DNA of 64,000 bases from positions 620,001 to 684,000 of the forward strand of contig NZ_CP158480.1 of assembly GCF_050920755.1 (NCBI RefSeq), written 5' to 3'. The DNA comes from Oligella sp050920755. GTDB taxonomy: Bacteria > Pseudomonadota > Gammaproteobacteria > Burkholderiales > Burkholderiaceae_B. The notes under the pieces are model-generated. The model did no database searches and was not told the origin of the DNA. It saw nothing but the letters and a program-made list of their open reading frames with translations. This document shows positions 27,168 to 36,150 of the stretch, piece after piece (position 1 is the first letter of the stretch; each line of letters opens with the position of its first letter). A program made the position numbers and the translations under genes.

Positions 27168-28427
27168 ATGTCTAAAGAGCCAAATCTTCACAACACGTTA
27201 GAGCCTTCATCCATTTATGCCGTAGGAGGTGCTGTGCGTGACCTCCTATTAGGTTTGCCTGCCGGCGATTATGATTGGGTGGTGGTAGGGGCTACCCCCG
27301 AGCAAATGGTGGAAAATGGCTATCAGCCCGTGGGTGGTGATTTTCCGGTGTTTTTACACCCTCGTACGCATGAAGAATATGCCTTAGCTCGTACCGAACG
27401 TAAGTCCGGTCGCGGTTATCAGGGCTTTACCTTTTATACGGGTGCTGATGTCAGTTTGGAGCAGGACTTATTGCGGCGTGATTTAACCGTAAATGCCATG
27501 GCCTTAAGTAAAGAGGGCCAGCGCTATTTGCAACAGCAACGCCGGGAACTGGGCGCAGCGCAGCTTAATCGCTTATTGCAAAGCGGCGCCTTAGATCAGC
27601 AGCTGACAGCAGGCGATCCGCCTTATTTAAGTGATCCCTTTGACGGTTTAAAGGATTTACGACAAAAGCTTTTCCGGCATGTGAGTGAAGCTTTTATTGA
27701 GGATCCGGTGAGAATTTTACGCTTGGCACGCTTTTTGGCACTTTTTGCGGATTTTACGGTGGCGCCGGAGACCTTAAATTATTGCCGGGACATGGTAACT
27801 AACGGCGAGGTGGATCATTTGGTGGCGGAGCGTGTGTGGCAGGAACTGTCACGTGCCTTAATGCAGTCTGCGCCACATCGAACTTTTGAGTTTTTGGAGG
27901 AAATCGGTGCTTTGGAACGAGTGTTGCCGGGCTTTATTTGGGATAGAGAGGCTGCTGAGCTGCTGCATTTAATACCGACAAAAAAGCTCAGCTTAGCCTT
28001 CAGCTATGGCTTGCTTTTTTATCGTGTGGCGGATATTAAGGGCTTTTCTCAGCGATTAAGAGCGCCTCAAGCGTGTCAGGAGGCGGCGCTATTAATTGCT
28101 CAGTGGATGCAGGCAATGCACCGTCAAGCGTTGGCTACTTCAATCTCGTCAACGCACATGCTTAATACGATTTTAGCCACCGATCCGCTTCGAAAGCCGG
28201 AGCGCTTTGAGGAATTACTGCAGAGTTATGCCGTGCTATTAGCCTTACAAGCGAAACCGGCTGAGCAAATTGACGCTGAGTTGGCGCAATGGCGTCGTTT
28301 GCTGGCATCTATTCAGGCAGTTGATGCGGGGGCAATTGCTAAAGCTTGCGCTGCCCAAGGTACAGCCATTAAAGAGGCGGTTTATGAAGCGCGTCTACAT
28401 GCACTGGAACAGGCGCTCAAACACTAG
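27168..28427 (+). CDS. cca: CCA-adding tRNA nucleotidyltransferase
   Basis: 419 residues. Class II nucleotidyltransferase head: YAVGGAVRDLLLG (about residues 18-30), metal-binding aspartates in GDYDWVVVG, RRDLTVNAMA, and the base-recognition segment EDPVRILRLARF. It adds CCA to tRNA 3' ends. The length matches bacterial multifunctional CCA proteins, but the C-terminal region shows no clear HD phosphohydrolase motif, so extra phosphatase activities are not supported. Nine bases after slt, likely cotranscribed. Confidence 0.93.
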   Translation: MSKEPNLHNTLEPSSIYAVGGAVRDLLLGLPAGDYDWVVVGATPEQMVENGYQPVGGDFPVFLHPRTHEEYALARTERKSGRGYQGFTFYTGADVSLEQDLLRRDLTVNAMALSKEGQRYLQQQRRELGAAQLNRLLQSGALDQQLTAGDPPYLSDPFDGLKDLRQKLFRHVSEAFIEDPVRILRLARFLALFADFTVAPETLNYCRDMVTNGEVDHLVAERVWQELSRALMQSAPHRTFEFLEEIGALERVLPGFIWDREAAELLHLIPTKKLSLAFSYGLLFYRVADIKGFSQRLRAPQACQEAALLIAQWMQAMHRQALATSISSTHMLNTILATDPLRKPERFEELLQSYAVLLALQAKPAEQIDAELAQWRRLLASIQAVDAGAIAKACAAQGTAIKEAVYEARLHALEQALKH

Positions 28428-28428
28428 C

Positions 28429-28899
28429 TTAGGCTAAAAATTGCTTAGCGATTTTCTCACCAAAGAAAAATATAAATAGGCCAAGTGTACTGATAAGCGC
28501 ACCTAAAATGCGCCAAACATCCACCGGCCGTACCGGCATGCCGATTAAACCGAAATGATCCACCACAATCGCTACGAGAATTTGAGTAAAGACCACCACA
28601 AAAAGGAAATTACTTAGGCCGATCTTTAAGGGTAAAAAAGCACTGCAGAAGACCATAAAAGCACCGAGTAAACCACCGCTAAACTTCCATAAGGGCTGTT
28701 GACCGAGGGTGGGCGCCAGCGGACTGAAGTCGGCACGAAATAAACAAACCAGAAAGAGAGCGATCGTCCCTACGGAAAAGGAAATTAAAGCCGCTAACAG
28801 GGGTTGCCCCAACAAGTCTTGACCGAGTCTGGAATTAATGGGGGCTTGAATGGCGATGGCAATCGCTGCACTGCAAGCTAAAAGATAGTATAAAAGCAT
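28429..28899 (-). CDS. DMT-superfamily membrane protein, YdcZ family
   Basis: 156 residues, mostly hydrophobic, with about five membrane helices. The start YLLACSAAIAIAIQAPINSRLG matches the YdcZ (DUF606) family (in part QAPINSRLGQDLL), and the end has ILGALISTLGLFIFFFGE. Function of the family is unproven; it is related to small drug/metabolite transporters. Its stop nearly abuts the cca stop from the other strand. The 130 bases upstream (28900-29029) hold no gene; a 12-bp palindrome of alternating CG (28942-28953) is the only notable feature. Confidence 0.85.
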   Translation of the reverse strand: MLLYYLLACSAAIAIAIQAPINSRLGQDLLGQPLLAALISFSVGTIALFLVCLFRADFSPLAPTLGQQPLWKFSGGLLGAFMVFCSAFLPLKIGLSNFLFVVVFTQILVAIVVDHFGLIGMPVRPVDVWRILGALISTLGLFIFFFGEKIAKQFLA

Positions 28900-29029
28900 A
28901 GATTTCTCGTTTTATTGTGCTTGTTAAAGGCCGTTCCACATCTGCGCGCGCAGCTTTACAATAGCCCTTCGCAAGTGCCCGGAACTCGCCACAGCTTAAG
29001 TACCGTAGGAGCGTCAGGGCCACCCGCAA

Positions 29030-30373
29030 TTACAGCTGGGCTCGACGATCGGCGTGCGAAAAGCCGATAGGACAAAAACCGTCGAGGTTTTTGGTGAGCA
29101 TTATCACTTTAAATAACTCCCCCATTTCCGATTCGGAAAGCAGCTTTTGTACCGGACCGATATTTAAGGCATAGCTCTCAATATCTTCCGGATCCAGATT
29201 GGATAATAAGTCCAGCATACCGCAATTAATCAGGAAGTTGGCTTGCGAAGTATAGCCCGCTATCTCTAAACCGGCTTTATATGCTGCGTCCGCCACCGCT
29301 GAGAAGTCCACATGCGCCGTAATATCCTGAATGCCCGGTAAGGCCAGCACCTCGGGATGTGCATGATGACGGAAATGACACATTAAGGTGCCTTGGCCGC
29401 GTTGCGGATGATAGTATTCAGCCGCCGGAAAGCCATAATCGATAATAATCGCCGCCCCTTGCTTTAACCACTCCCCCATGCTGCTAATCCAGGCTCTGGC
29501 CTGCTGATTAAATTCACTGGTGTAGCCGGCAATTTTGGGCAAGCGCTCAATATCATCAGGAATGCGATCGCGCTCCGGCTCTTGATAGAACCACGCAAAC
29601 AATCCTTGCGAATCATGCGCAGCGTCCGTTACGGCTGTATCATCAGTGCCGGTGGTTGAGCGTAAGCCCACATAGCGCTCCTTGAGCTTTTCCTCGTCAT
29701 CGTAGCTAAAGAGGCGTACCGGCATGGCATCAAGCACTTCATTAGCCACCACACAGCCGACAAAGGCTTCCGGTAATTGATCGAGCCAGACAACGCGGTC
29801 AGCGTAAGCGGCCAAAGTTTGTTGTTGCAGACTTTTAAGATCGGGAGATACTTCAAGGATAAAGTATTTAACCGATTCATCCTGAATACTCTCTAAAATC
29901 TGCTTTGCTAACACACCGCTACCGGCGCCGAATTCGAGAATACTTTTTTTTGTACAATGTGCCAGTACGTCAGAAACGGCGAGGGCGATGGTACGGCCGA
30001 ACCAAGGGCTTAGCTCGGGAGCCGTAATAAAGTCGCCGCATACGGCTTCAGCCGCTTTCATCTCTGCCTTATTGCCTCTATCGACACGGGTCATACCCAT
30101 GGCCGGTTCATCACCCTCAAGCGGGATTGCTTCGCCCCTATCCAAGTGGGCTTGGCTGGAAGCTTCAATCGCTTCCTGACTGCTTTGATGACTGGCTAGT
30201 TTAAGTCTGCCGCTGGTGTAATAACCGTATTGAGGATGATAAAGTGCTTGAGCCATAAAGTGCTCAAAAGAAATCGCGCCATTGCTTTCGATTTCTTTTT
30301 TTAAAATCTCAGCCAGCCTTTCTGTGTGTTGCAGTTCGGCGGGATGAAGCTGAGGCAGGTTCTTAATGTTCAT
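29030..30373 (-). CDS. MidA/NDUFAF7-family class I SAM-dependent methyltransferase
   Basis: 447 residues. Family features: ISFEHFMAQALYHPQYGYYT at about residues 35-54 (in part FMAQALYHPQYGYY), DFITAPELSPWFGRTIA, motif I LEFGAGSGVLAKQIL, VVANEVLDAMPV, and IIDYGFPAAEYYHPQRGQG. COG1565 proteins related to mitochondrial NDUFAF7/MidA, which methylates an arginine of complex I; the bacterial role is not established. An insert of acidic low-complexity sequence lies near 65-95. Its ATG overlaps the stop of the upstream esterase by four bases, so the pair is translationally coupled. Confidence 0.87.
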   Translation of the reverse strand: MNIKNLPQLHPAELQHTERLAEILKKEIESNGAISFEHFMAQALYHPQYGYYTSGRLKLASHQSSQEAIEASSQAHLDRGEAIPLEGDEPAMGMTRVDRGNKAEMKAAEAVCGDFITAPELSPWFGRTIALAVSDVLAHCTKKSILEFGAGSGVLAKQILESIQDESVKYFILEVSPDLKSLQQQTLAAYADRVVWLDQLPEAFVGCVVANEVLDAMPVRLFSYDDEEKLKERYVGLRSTTGTDDTAVTDAAHDSQGLFAWFYQEPERDRIPDDIERLPKIAGYTSEFNQQARAWISSMGEWLKQGAAIIIDYGFPAAEYYHPQRGQGTLMCHFRHHAHPEVLALPGIQDITAHVDFSAVADAAYKAGLEIAGYTSQANFLINCGMLDLLSNLDPEDIESYALNIGPVQKLLSESEMGELFKVIMLTKNLDGFCPIGFSHADRRAQL

Positions 30374-31305
30374 TTAATTGTGTGCAGCTGAAAAAACTTT
30401 AAAATCTCTTTGGTCGCATCAAATTCCGACGCTTCATTATAGCGATAATCGGGGTTGCCATTGGCCCAGCCATGCCATAGACGCGGGATCATTTGTAGGC
30501 GCACCGGCTTGGCACTTTCTTGATGAATGCGACCGGCTTTACGATTAAGACTGGTAAACCACTTTTTCAGTTGCTCTGCATTGGTCGGATTAACGTAATC
30601 ATCCTTTTCGCCATGGATAATCATCACCGGCAGAGGATGCTCGATATAGTTAATCGGCACCGGAATATCGGCAATATCCTCGCTACAGCCATCCTTCATA
30701 ATACGTATTGAACTGGCGGCATTGCGCGCCATAGGAAACATCGGACAGGAATGCAGGGCTAAGCCCGCAAACAAATGACTGTAGTCCATGGCAATATGGC
30801 CTGCCAAAGCAGCGCCGGATGAAATACCCGCTAGATAAACCCGCTCCGGGTCAAGAATATCAACCGTCTCCCTTAAGGCACTCAGCAGCTCTATGACCGA
30901 GGTTTTTTCCTCCATGCTTTGTCTGCCGGAAGCATCAAACCAATGCCAGCAGTTGTTCATATTACGGAAATTATTTTGATAGGGATAAAGGACCGCAAAG
31001 CCGTGTTGCTCAGCGTATTCATTCATCCGCGTGCCGGCCGCAAAACTATCGGCACTTTGACCGCAACCATGAATCATCACCACCAAAGGCAGTTTTTGTT
31101 GTGGTTTATTTTTAGGAAAATAAGCCGCATACTCCAATTGTTGAAAATTAAACAAACCTACCGGTGAGCTGTTTTTCAAAATGGGTTCTAACCACTTACC
31201 CTCGAGGTTGGTAAAGCCATGTTTTTCGACAAATTCAAATTTATGGATCGTATTCATATTATTATGCATCCTTAGTGCTGATCGAGCACTAATGTTGATG
31301 AGCAT
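30370..31305 (-). CDS. PHB depolymerase-family alpha/beta hydrolase (esterase)
   Basis: Up to 311 residues. The fold of LpqC/PHB-depolymerase esterases is shown by VVMIHGCGQSADSFAAGTRM (in part IHGCGQSADSF), the nucleophile elbow GISSGAALAGH, an aspartate in MIIHGEKDDYVNPT and the histidine in PRLWHGWANG. No signal peptide is visible, suggesting an intracellular enzyme. The start is uncertain: ATG 31305 has no ribosome site, while ATG 31269 and ATG 31257 lie just after AAGGA and begin nearer the conserved part. It overlaps the methyltransferase gene by four bases. An FNR-type box lies upstream. Confidence 0.85.
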   Translation of the reverse strand: MLINISARSALRMHNNMNTIHKFEFVEKHGFTNLEGKWLEPILKNSSPVGLFNFQQLEYAAYFPKNKPQQKLPLVVMIHGCGQSADSFAAGTRMNEYAEQHGFAVLYPYQNNFRNMNNCWHWFDASGRQSMEEKTSVIELLSALRETVDILDPERVYLAGISSGAALAGHIAMDYSHLFAGLALHSCPMFPMARNAASSIRIMKDGCSEDIADIPVPINYIEHPLPVMIIHGEKDDYVNPTNAEQLKKWFTSLNRKAGRIHQESAKPVRLQMIPRLWHGWANGNPDYRYNEASEFDATKEILKFFQLHTIK

Positions 31306-31384
31306 CTATCGTCCGGGGTACAGTCAATCGCACTCATCGCTTTATAACTTGTACTTATATCTTTATAAACAATTAAACTATTGT

Positions 31385-31398
31385 ATGATTTAGATCAA
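31385..31398 (-). promoter_or_regulatory. FNR/ANR-type box upstream of the esterase gene
   Basis: ATGAT-TTAG-ATCAA on the plus strand matches the FNR consensus TTGAT-N4-ATCAA at nine of ten positions. A -10-like TATAAG lies on the minus strand at 31359-31354, which puts the box centre about 44 bases before the expected start, close to the -41.5 of class II FNR promoters. It would drive the esterase and methyltransferase genes under low oxygen (inference). Confidence 0.45.
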
Positions 31399-31416
31399 GG
31401 CTTGCCTAGTTAGTGT

Positions 31417-32217
31417 TTATCTTAGGTATTTTTCCTTATCAATGTCATACACAACAGTGAGTGGCGCATGGTCGGAAAAGCGTTGAGCCTTATAAATTTC
31501 TGTACTGACGGCTTTGGAGGCAATGCCCGGGGTGCTGATATGGTAGTCGATACGCCACCCGACATTATTGTCCCAAGCGCGTCCACGATTACTCCACCAA
31601 GTGTATTGATCGGCTTCTTGATTTAATTGACGAAATACATCAACAAAACCTCGCGCTTCAAACAGATGAGTCATCCATGCACGTTCTTCCGGGGTAAAGC
31701 CGGAGTTTTTTATATTGCCACGCCAGTTTTTAAGATCAATTTCTTTGTGCGCCATATTCCAGTCACCGCAAATAATATACTCATGACCGGTTTTGCGATA
31801 GTCTTCCATCATGCAATCAATCCATGGGCCGAATTTATTTAAAAAACGGAATTTAGCGGCTTGACGCTCTTCACTACTGGAGCCGGAGGGTAGGTAGGCA
31901 CTGATAACGGTAAGATCGTCCCAAGTGGCACTGATTAGACGTCCCTCAGGATCAAACTCCTCACAGCCCATGCCCTGTTTAATCTCGGGGTTGCCCTTGT
32001 AGTATAGCGCTACGCCACTATAGCCCTTTTTCTCAGCGTGATTATAAATACTTTGATACCCCGCTTGATGGCGTAGATTGTCCTTTAGATCAGCATCACT
32101 GATTCTGGTTTCCTGTAAGCAGAGAATATCGGCATTCTGCTCGTGCATCCATTCGAAAAAGCCCTTTTTGGCGGCTGCACGAATGCCGTTTACGTTAAGT
32201 GTGGTGATTTTCAGCAT
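31417..32217 (-). CDS. xth: Exodeoxyribonuclease III
   Basis: 266 residues. AP-endonuclease motifs in order: TTLNVNGIRAAAKKG, metal-binding glutamate in LCLQETRI (near 36), CGDWNMAH (near 150), and the closing SDHAPLTV. It repairs abasic sites and trims 3' ends. Single gene on the minus strand. The neighbouring operon starts divergently 250 bases away. Confidence 0.95.
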   Translation of the reverse strand: MLKITTLNVNGIRAAAKKGFFEWMHEQNADILCLQETRISDADLKDNLRHQAGYQSIYNHAEKKGYSGVALYYKGNPEIKQGMGCEEFDPEGRLISATWDDLTVISAYLPSGSSSEERQAAKFRFLNKFGPWIDCMMEDYRKTGHEYIICGDWNMAHKEIDLKNWRGNIKNSGFTPEERAWMTHLFEARGFVDVFRQLNQEADQYTWWSNRGRAWDNNVGWRIDYHISTPGIASKAVSTEIYKAQRFSDHAPLTVVYDIDKEKYLR

Positions 32218-32362
32218 AGTTCGATTGATTGATAAAAATGATCAAATAGCATCGCGATTTCTTATTGTAACATCCCTAGGGTTTACCCTTGGCGCTTAAT
32301 AGCTAAGCTATTGATTTTTATCGTCTTTATTTGATTTTTTCTTATATATACAATAAATAAAA

Positions 32363-32401
32363 TTTGATAAGAATTTGATATTTTTTTGATAAGAATTTGA
32401 A
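32363..32401 (+). promoter_or_regulatory. Four tandem TTTGA(T/A) hexamers with 11-bp period, probable OmpR-family operator
   Basis: Hexamers begin at 32363, 32374, 32385 (all TTTGAT) and 32396 (TTTGAA), exactly 11 bases apart, and the first pair is separated by the same AAGAA as the last pair. OmpR/PhoB-type regulators bind such head-to-tail hexamers as dimers. A -10-like TACACT at 32413-32418 would place the missing -35 over the last hexamers, as in class II activation. The gene for such a regulator is the fourth gene of the operon that follows. Confidence 0.6.
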
Positions 32402-32466
32402 GACTCATTGAATACACTGTGCATGTGATGAATTTTAGGCTAGGGATTTAGCCGCTTTATAAAAAC

Positions 32467-32850
32467 ATGCCATATTCCGTTTTTATTCGCTTCTTAATTA
32501 ATGGCGGTCTTGCGACTGCCATGCATTATGCGGTTTTTCTCAGTCTTCTTCAAAGTAACACGAGCGGGCTACTCGCTACTACGGCAGGTGCCTTGGTTGG
32601 TTTAGTTTGCAACTACTTGCTGCAATATCACTTCACCTTTGCGACCGATGTTTCACATCGTAAAGCGTTTCCGAGCTTTTTGATGGTCGGTTTATTGTCA
32701 TGCGGACTGAATGCATTGTTATTTTACGGCTTACAAATGATGCTAAATGCGCCCGAGTTGATCGTGCAAATTATCGTGACAGCGCTCGTGACCTTAGTTA
32801 ATTTTGTTTTGTACAAAAATGTATTTTGCTATGACGCACTATCCGTTTAA
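32467..32850 (+). CDS. gtrA: GtrA-family membrane protein (putative polyprenyl-phosphate sugar flippase)
   Basis: 127 residues, four membrane helices. The start IRFLINGGLATAMHYAVFL and the motif GLVCNYLLQYHFTF are typical of GtrA/DPMS_related proteins. GtrA is thought to move undecaprenyl-phosphate-linked sugar across the inner membrane. First gene of the operon, just after the putative operator; a small inverted repeat (GGCTA 32438-32442, TAGCC 32449-32453) lies in its leader. There is no good ribosome-binding site. Its 3' end overlaps the next gene. Confidence 0.88.
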   Translation: MPYSVFIRFLINGGLATAMHYAVFLSLLQSNTSGLLATTAGALVGLVCNYLLQYHFTFATDVSHRKAFPSFLMVGLLSCGLNALLFYGLQMMLNAPELIVQIIVTALVTLVNFVLYKNVFCYDALSV

Positions 32851-33940
32851 AGAGACTTCACAAGTCAATCAGCCGGCTTCCGTCGAGTTGTCACTGGTTA
32901 TTCCCGTGTACAACGAAAAACCGGTGATTCCAATGTTGTTAGAACGACTCAAGCAGGTGATGTCGGGCTTGGATTTGAGTTATGAAATCGTCTTAGTGGA
33001 CGATGGTAGTCGCGATGGCTCCGGCGAGTTAATGTATCGCTTGGCTTTAACCGATTCCACCCTGCATGTATTGCGGTTAAGCCGTAATTTCGGTAAAGAA
33101 GCCGCATTAACCGCGGGTCTGGATCATGCCCGTGGTGAGGCGGTGATTATTATGGATGCCGATTTACAGGATCCGCCTGAATTAATCCCGCAAATGTTGG
33201 CGTATTGGCGTGAGGGCTATGATGTGGTCAGCATGAAGCGTCGCAGTCGTGAGGGTGAGACACGTTTTAAAACGTGGTCGGCTCATTGCTATTACCGTAT
33301 GTTGAATAAAATCAGTGATGTCGATATTCCCACCGATACCGGCGATTTTCGCTTGATGAGTCGTCATGCCTTGGAAGCATTAAAGCAATTACCTGAGCGT
33401 AATCGCTATATGAAGGGTTTATTTGCTTGGATCGGTATGAAAACCAAGGTGGTGGAATACGATCGCCATGCCCGTGTAGCAGGTAAGAGTAAATGGGATT
33501 ATTTTGCTTTAGTCGGCTTGGCTTTTGAAGGTATTACGTCTTTTTCTCGATCGCCTTTACGTATTGCCATGGCTTTGGGTGTTTTTATTGCAATGGCGGG
33601 CTTTTTATTCGGTCTGTGGATTGTGATTAAAACCCTGATGTTGGGCGAAATGGTGCCGGGCTACCCTTCAATTATTGCTTTAGTGACTTTTTTGGGTGGG
33701 GTGCAATTAATGACGGTCGGTTTATTGGGCGAGTATGTGGGCAAAATCTACTATGAGTCTAAACAACGTCCGATTTACTTGCTTAGCGATGAAGTAGAAC
33801 AGGCGCAAGTCAGTCGTCCGGCCTATGGTAGCGCACCGCAGGTAAGACACTACTCTGCCAAGTTGCACGGTCATCCCATGGCACAGACGCTGCAAGAATC
33901 CGCTGAGATAGCTCCTTTAGAACAGATCAAAGTCTCCTAA
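32831..33940 (+). CDS. gtrB: GtrB-like family 2 glycosyltransferase (undecaprenyl-phosphate sugar synthase)
   Basis: About 369 residues from ATG 32831; ATG 32819 and TTG 32804 are earlier in-frame choices. GT2 domain: SLVIPVYNEKPVIPML, DDGSRDGSGE, and the DXD-like MDADLQDPPE with catalytic Asp region GDFRLMSRHALE. Two C-terminal membrane helices (about 245-270 and 280-305) match GtrB/ArnC/DPMS enzymes, which transfer a sugar from a nucleotide to undecaprenyl phosphate on the cytoplasmic face. The last 60 residues are a polar tail not usual in the family. The start overlaps gtrA by about 20 bases. Confidence 0.88.
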   Translation: MTHYPFKETSQVNQPASVELSLVIPVYNEKPVIPMLLERLKQVMSGLDLSYEIVLVDDGSRDGSGELMYRLALTDSTLHVLRLSRNFGKEAALTAGLDHARGEAVIIMDADLQDPPELIPQMLAYWREGYDVVSMKRRSREGETRFKTWSAHCYYRMLNKISDVDIPTDTGDFRLMSRHALEALKQLPERNRYMKGLFAWIGMKTKVVEYDRHARVAGKSKWDYFALVGLAFEGITSFSRSPLRIAMALGVFIAMAGFLFGLWIVIKTLMLGEMVPGYPSIIALVTFLGGVQLMTVGLLGEYVGKIYYESKQRPIYLLSDEVEQAQVSRPAYGSAPQVRHYSAKLHGHPMAQTLQESAEIAPLEQIKVS

Positions 33941-33966
33941 AAAAACTTAATCGTCTCTTTGAAATC

Positions 33967-35424
33967 ATGAAGTTATTTGATCGTCCGTTATTTTTATTAT
34001 CCTTGATTTTACTGGCGCTGTTGCCGGTAATGGCATTGATGCCCTTTAGTGATACCACTGAGCCGCGCTATGCGGAAATCGCTCGATTAATGTTGGAGCG
34101 TAATGACTGGATTACGCCTTGGTTTGATCCGCAAACCCCCTTTTTGGGCAAACCGCCGCTTTCATTTTGGTTGCAAGCACTCAGTATGAAGCTTTTCGGT
34201 GTATCGGAGTTTGCCGCTCGCTTTCCGTCTTGGTTAAGTTTATGTGGCGGTGCTTTTTTACTGTACCGTGTGGTGCAGCAGATACATAGCTCGCAGCAGG
34301 GGCTATGGGCGGCGGTTATTTATGTCAGTACCGCATTAAGCTTTACTGCCGGTGCCGGTGTGTTAACCGATCCTTTTCTAAATTTCGGCCTGTTATTGGC
34401 TTTGGTGTCCTTTGTGATGGTGATTGAGGGTCAAAGGACATGGCGTTATGGATTTTTTATCGGTTTAAGCATCGCCTTATTGGCTAAAGGGCCGTTAGCC
34501 TTGGTTTTATTGGGGGTGCCTTTGGTATTGTGGATTGCTTTAAGCTTAAAAGAGCGTATTGCGCTGTTAAAGCGCTTTTCTTGGCGCAGCGGTTTAATCA
34601 TCACGGCGGTATTGGTGCTGCCTTGGTATATCTTGGCAGAGATTAAAACGCCGGGTTTTTTACGCTATTTTATTGTCGGCGAGCATTATTTACGCTTTCT
34701 TGATTCGGGCTGGAAAGGCGATATGTATGGCACGGCGCATGAGTATATGCGCGGCACTATTTGGTGGTTTGCTTTGCAGGCAATGGCGCCGTGGAGTCTC
34801 GTGCTAATTGCCTTTGCCTTGTGTGCGCCTTTTTCGAGTGAGGTGAGGGTGCGCTGGCAAGCACTACCTAAAGCACCGTACTTTTCACTGTTTTTATGCT
34901 ATGGACTTTTTGTGCCGGCCTTTTTTACCTTGTCGGGTAATGTGTTGTGGACCTATGTACTGCCTGCGATACCGGCTTTTGCGTACTTATTGTCTGTGAT
35001 GATTGTGCCGTATTTTGTGAATATCAGTAATAAGTATAGAGCCGTACCGATCGCAACGGCGTTGTTAATGCCGGTGGCGGCCATCGTCCTTTGCGTGATG
35101 GTTTTGTTGGTACCGAATCAATTTAAAACGGAGAAGTACTTAATTCAATCGTGGCAAAAAAATGCCCCTGAATGTCTTTTGTACTATGTAGACAAAGCAC
35201 CTTTTTCTGCAAGATTTTACAGTGCGGAGCAAAGTCAAAATTTACGTGTCGATGATCTTGACGCTTGGCTTCAGGAGCATAAAACTAAACCGTTGTGTAT
35301 TGCTGTTTCTAAACGCGATGAGGAAAGTTTAAAGTACCTTGAGCACTATCAAGATGATATCGTTTTTACCAGTAAGCGTTATATACTATTTAAATTGCTA
35401 CCCGAACTTCATGCGTTAAATTAG
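33967..35424 (+). CDS. ArnT-like GT39 family glycosyltransferase (membrane GT-C enzyme)
   Basis: 485 residues with a large hydrophobic core of about ten to twelve helices. The N-terminal periplasmic loop motif PFSDTTEPRYAEIARLML matches the catalytic acidic motif of ArnT and PMT enzymes, with WITPWFDPQTPFLGKPPLSFW right after. ArnT transfers aminoarabinose from undecaprenyl phosphate to lipid A; the sugar here is unknown. It lies 26 bases after the GT2 gene and 6 before the regulator. The C-terminal soluble part (about 395-485) is small. No deacetylase or sugar-synthesis gene is in the operon. Confidence 0.85.
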   Translation: MKLFDRPLFLLSLILLALLPVMALMPFSDTTEPRYAEIARLMLERNDWITPWFDPQTPFLGKPPLSFWLQALSMKLFGVSEFAARFPSWLSLCGGAFLLYRVVQQIHSSQQGLWAAVIYVSTALSFTAGAGVLTDPFLNFGLLLALVSFVMVIEGQRTWRYGFFIGLSIALLAKGPLALVLLGVPLVLWIALSLKERIALLKRFSWRSGLIITAVLVLPWYILAEIKTPGFLRYFIVGEHYLRFLDSGWKGDMYGTAHEYMRGTIWWFALQAMAPWSLVLIAFALCAPFSSEVRVRWQALPKAPYFSLFLCYGLFVPAFFTLSGNVLWTYVLPAIPAFAYLLSVMIVPYFVNISNKYRAVPIATALLMPVAAIVLCVMVLLVPNQFKTEKYLIQSWQKNAPECLLYYVDKAPFSARFYSAEQSQNLRVDDLDAWLQEHKTKPLCIAVSKRDEESLKYLEHYQDDIVFTSKRYILFKLLPELHALN

Positions 35425-35430
35425 TGAATA

Positions 35431-36147
35431 ATGATTACTGCCACCGAGCGTCTGAGAATTTTAATTGTTGAAGATCATTCCGCTTTAGCACAGAATCTGG
35501 CTGAGTACTTTGATGAGGAATCGTATCAGTTGGATTTTGCCTTTGACGGTTTAACCGCTTTGCATTTGCTGGCTACCAATCAATACGATGTGATTGTGTT
35601 GGACATTATGTTGCCGGCGGTTTCCGGGATTGAACTTTGTAAGCGTATTCGTGAGGACTTGGATAGTAACACGCCGATTATTATGATGACGGCAAAGGAT
35701 CAGATTCAGGATAAAGAGCTGGCTTTCAGTATGGGTGCCGACGACTATTTGGTTAAGCCTTTTGCCTTAAAGGAGTTGGAGTTACGGATTTATGCCTTGG
35801 CGCGTCGTCATGTGAGGCGTTTGGACAAAAAGAAACTGCGGGTCGGTCAAATAACTTATGATCCGCGCAGCTTTATGTTGACGGTGGGTGAAGCGGGACC
35901 ATTGCATTTGTCAGGGATCGGTGCAAGGATTTTTGAGACCCTGATCAAAAGCTACCCCAATCATGTGACCTATCAGGAGTTACAGCAGCAGGTTTGGGGT
36001 GAGCGTGAGGTTGATATGAATACCATTCGCACCCAAACCTATGCGCTGAGAAAGTTGTTAAGCGATACTTTCGGTATGCCATTGATTAAAACCCTTTATG
36101 GCGTGGGTTATGAGCTTAGCAGTGATGCGCAGGAATCGGGGAAGTAA
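35431..36147 (+). CDS. OmpR/PhoB-family response regulator
   Basis: 238 residues. Receiver domain about 8-125 with ILIVEDHSALAQ (acid pocket at E/D), phospho-acceptor in YDVIVLDIMLPAVSG near residue 58, and DDYLVKPFALKEL with the conserved Lys. A winged-helix output domain follows (about 140-235) with WGEREVDMNTIRTQTYALRK (part) and TLYGVGYELSS. Likely binds the tandem hexamers at 32363-32401 (inference). Three bases before the kinase gene; PmrA/QseB-like layout. Confidence 0.93.
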   Translation: MITATERLRILIVEDHSALAQNLAEYFDEESYQLDFAFDGLTALHLLATNQYDVIVLDIMLPAVSGIELCKRIREDLDSNTPIIMMTAKDQIQDKELAFSMGADDYLVKPFALKELELRIYALARRHVRRLDKKKLRVGQITYDPRSFMLTVGEAGPLHLSGIGARIFETLIKSYPNHVTYQELQQQVWGEREVDMNTIRTQTYALRKLLSDTFGMPLIKTLYGVGYELSSDAQESGK

Positions 36148-36150
36148 GCG

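Noticed and set aside
28942..28953. CTGCGCGCGCAG palindrome considered as a special element
   Set aside because: Single short palindrome in a spacer, no second copy seen; not enough to support a function.
28835..29029. Short minus-strand frame upstream of the YdcZ gene
   Set aside because: It overlaps the start of the ydcZ-like gene in another frame, with no domain and no ribosome site.
32363..32401. Tandem TTTGAT copies considered as a small CRISPR or simple repeat
   Set aside because: Units are only 6 bases with 5-base spacers and sit at a promoter; an operator is the better explanation.
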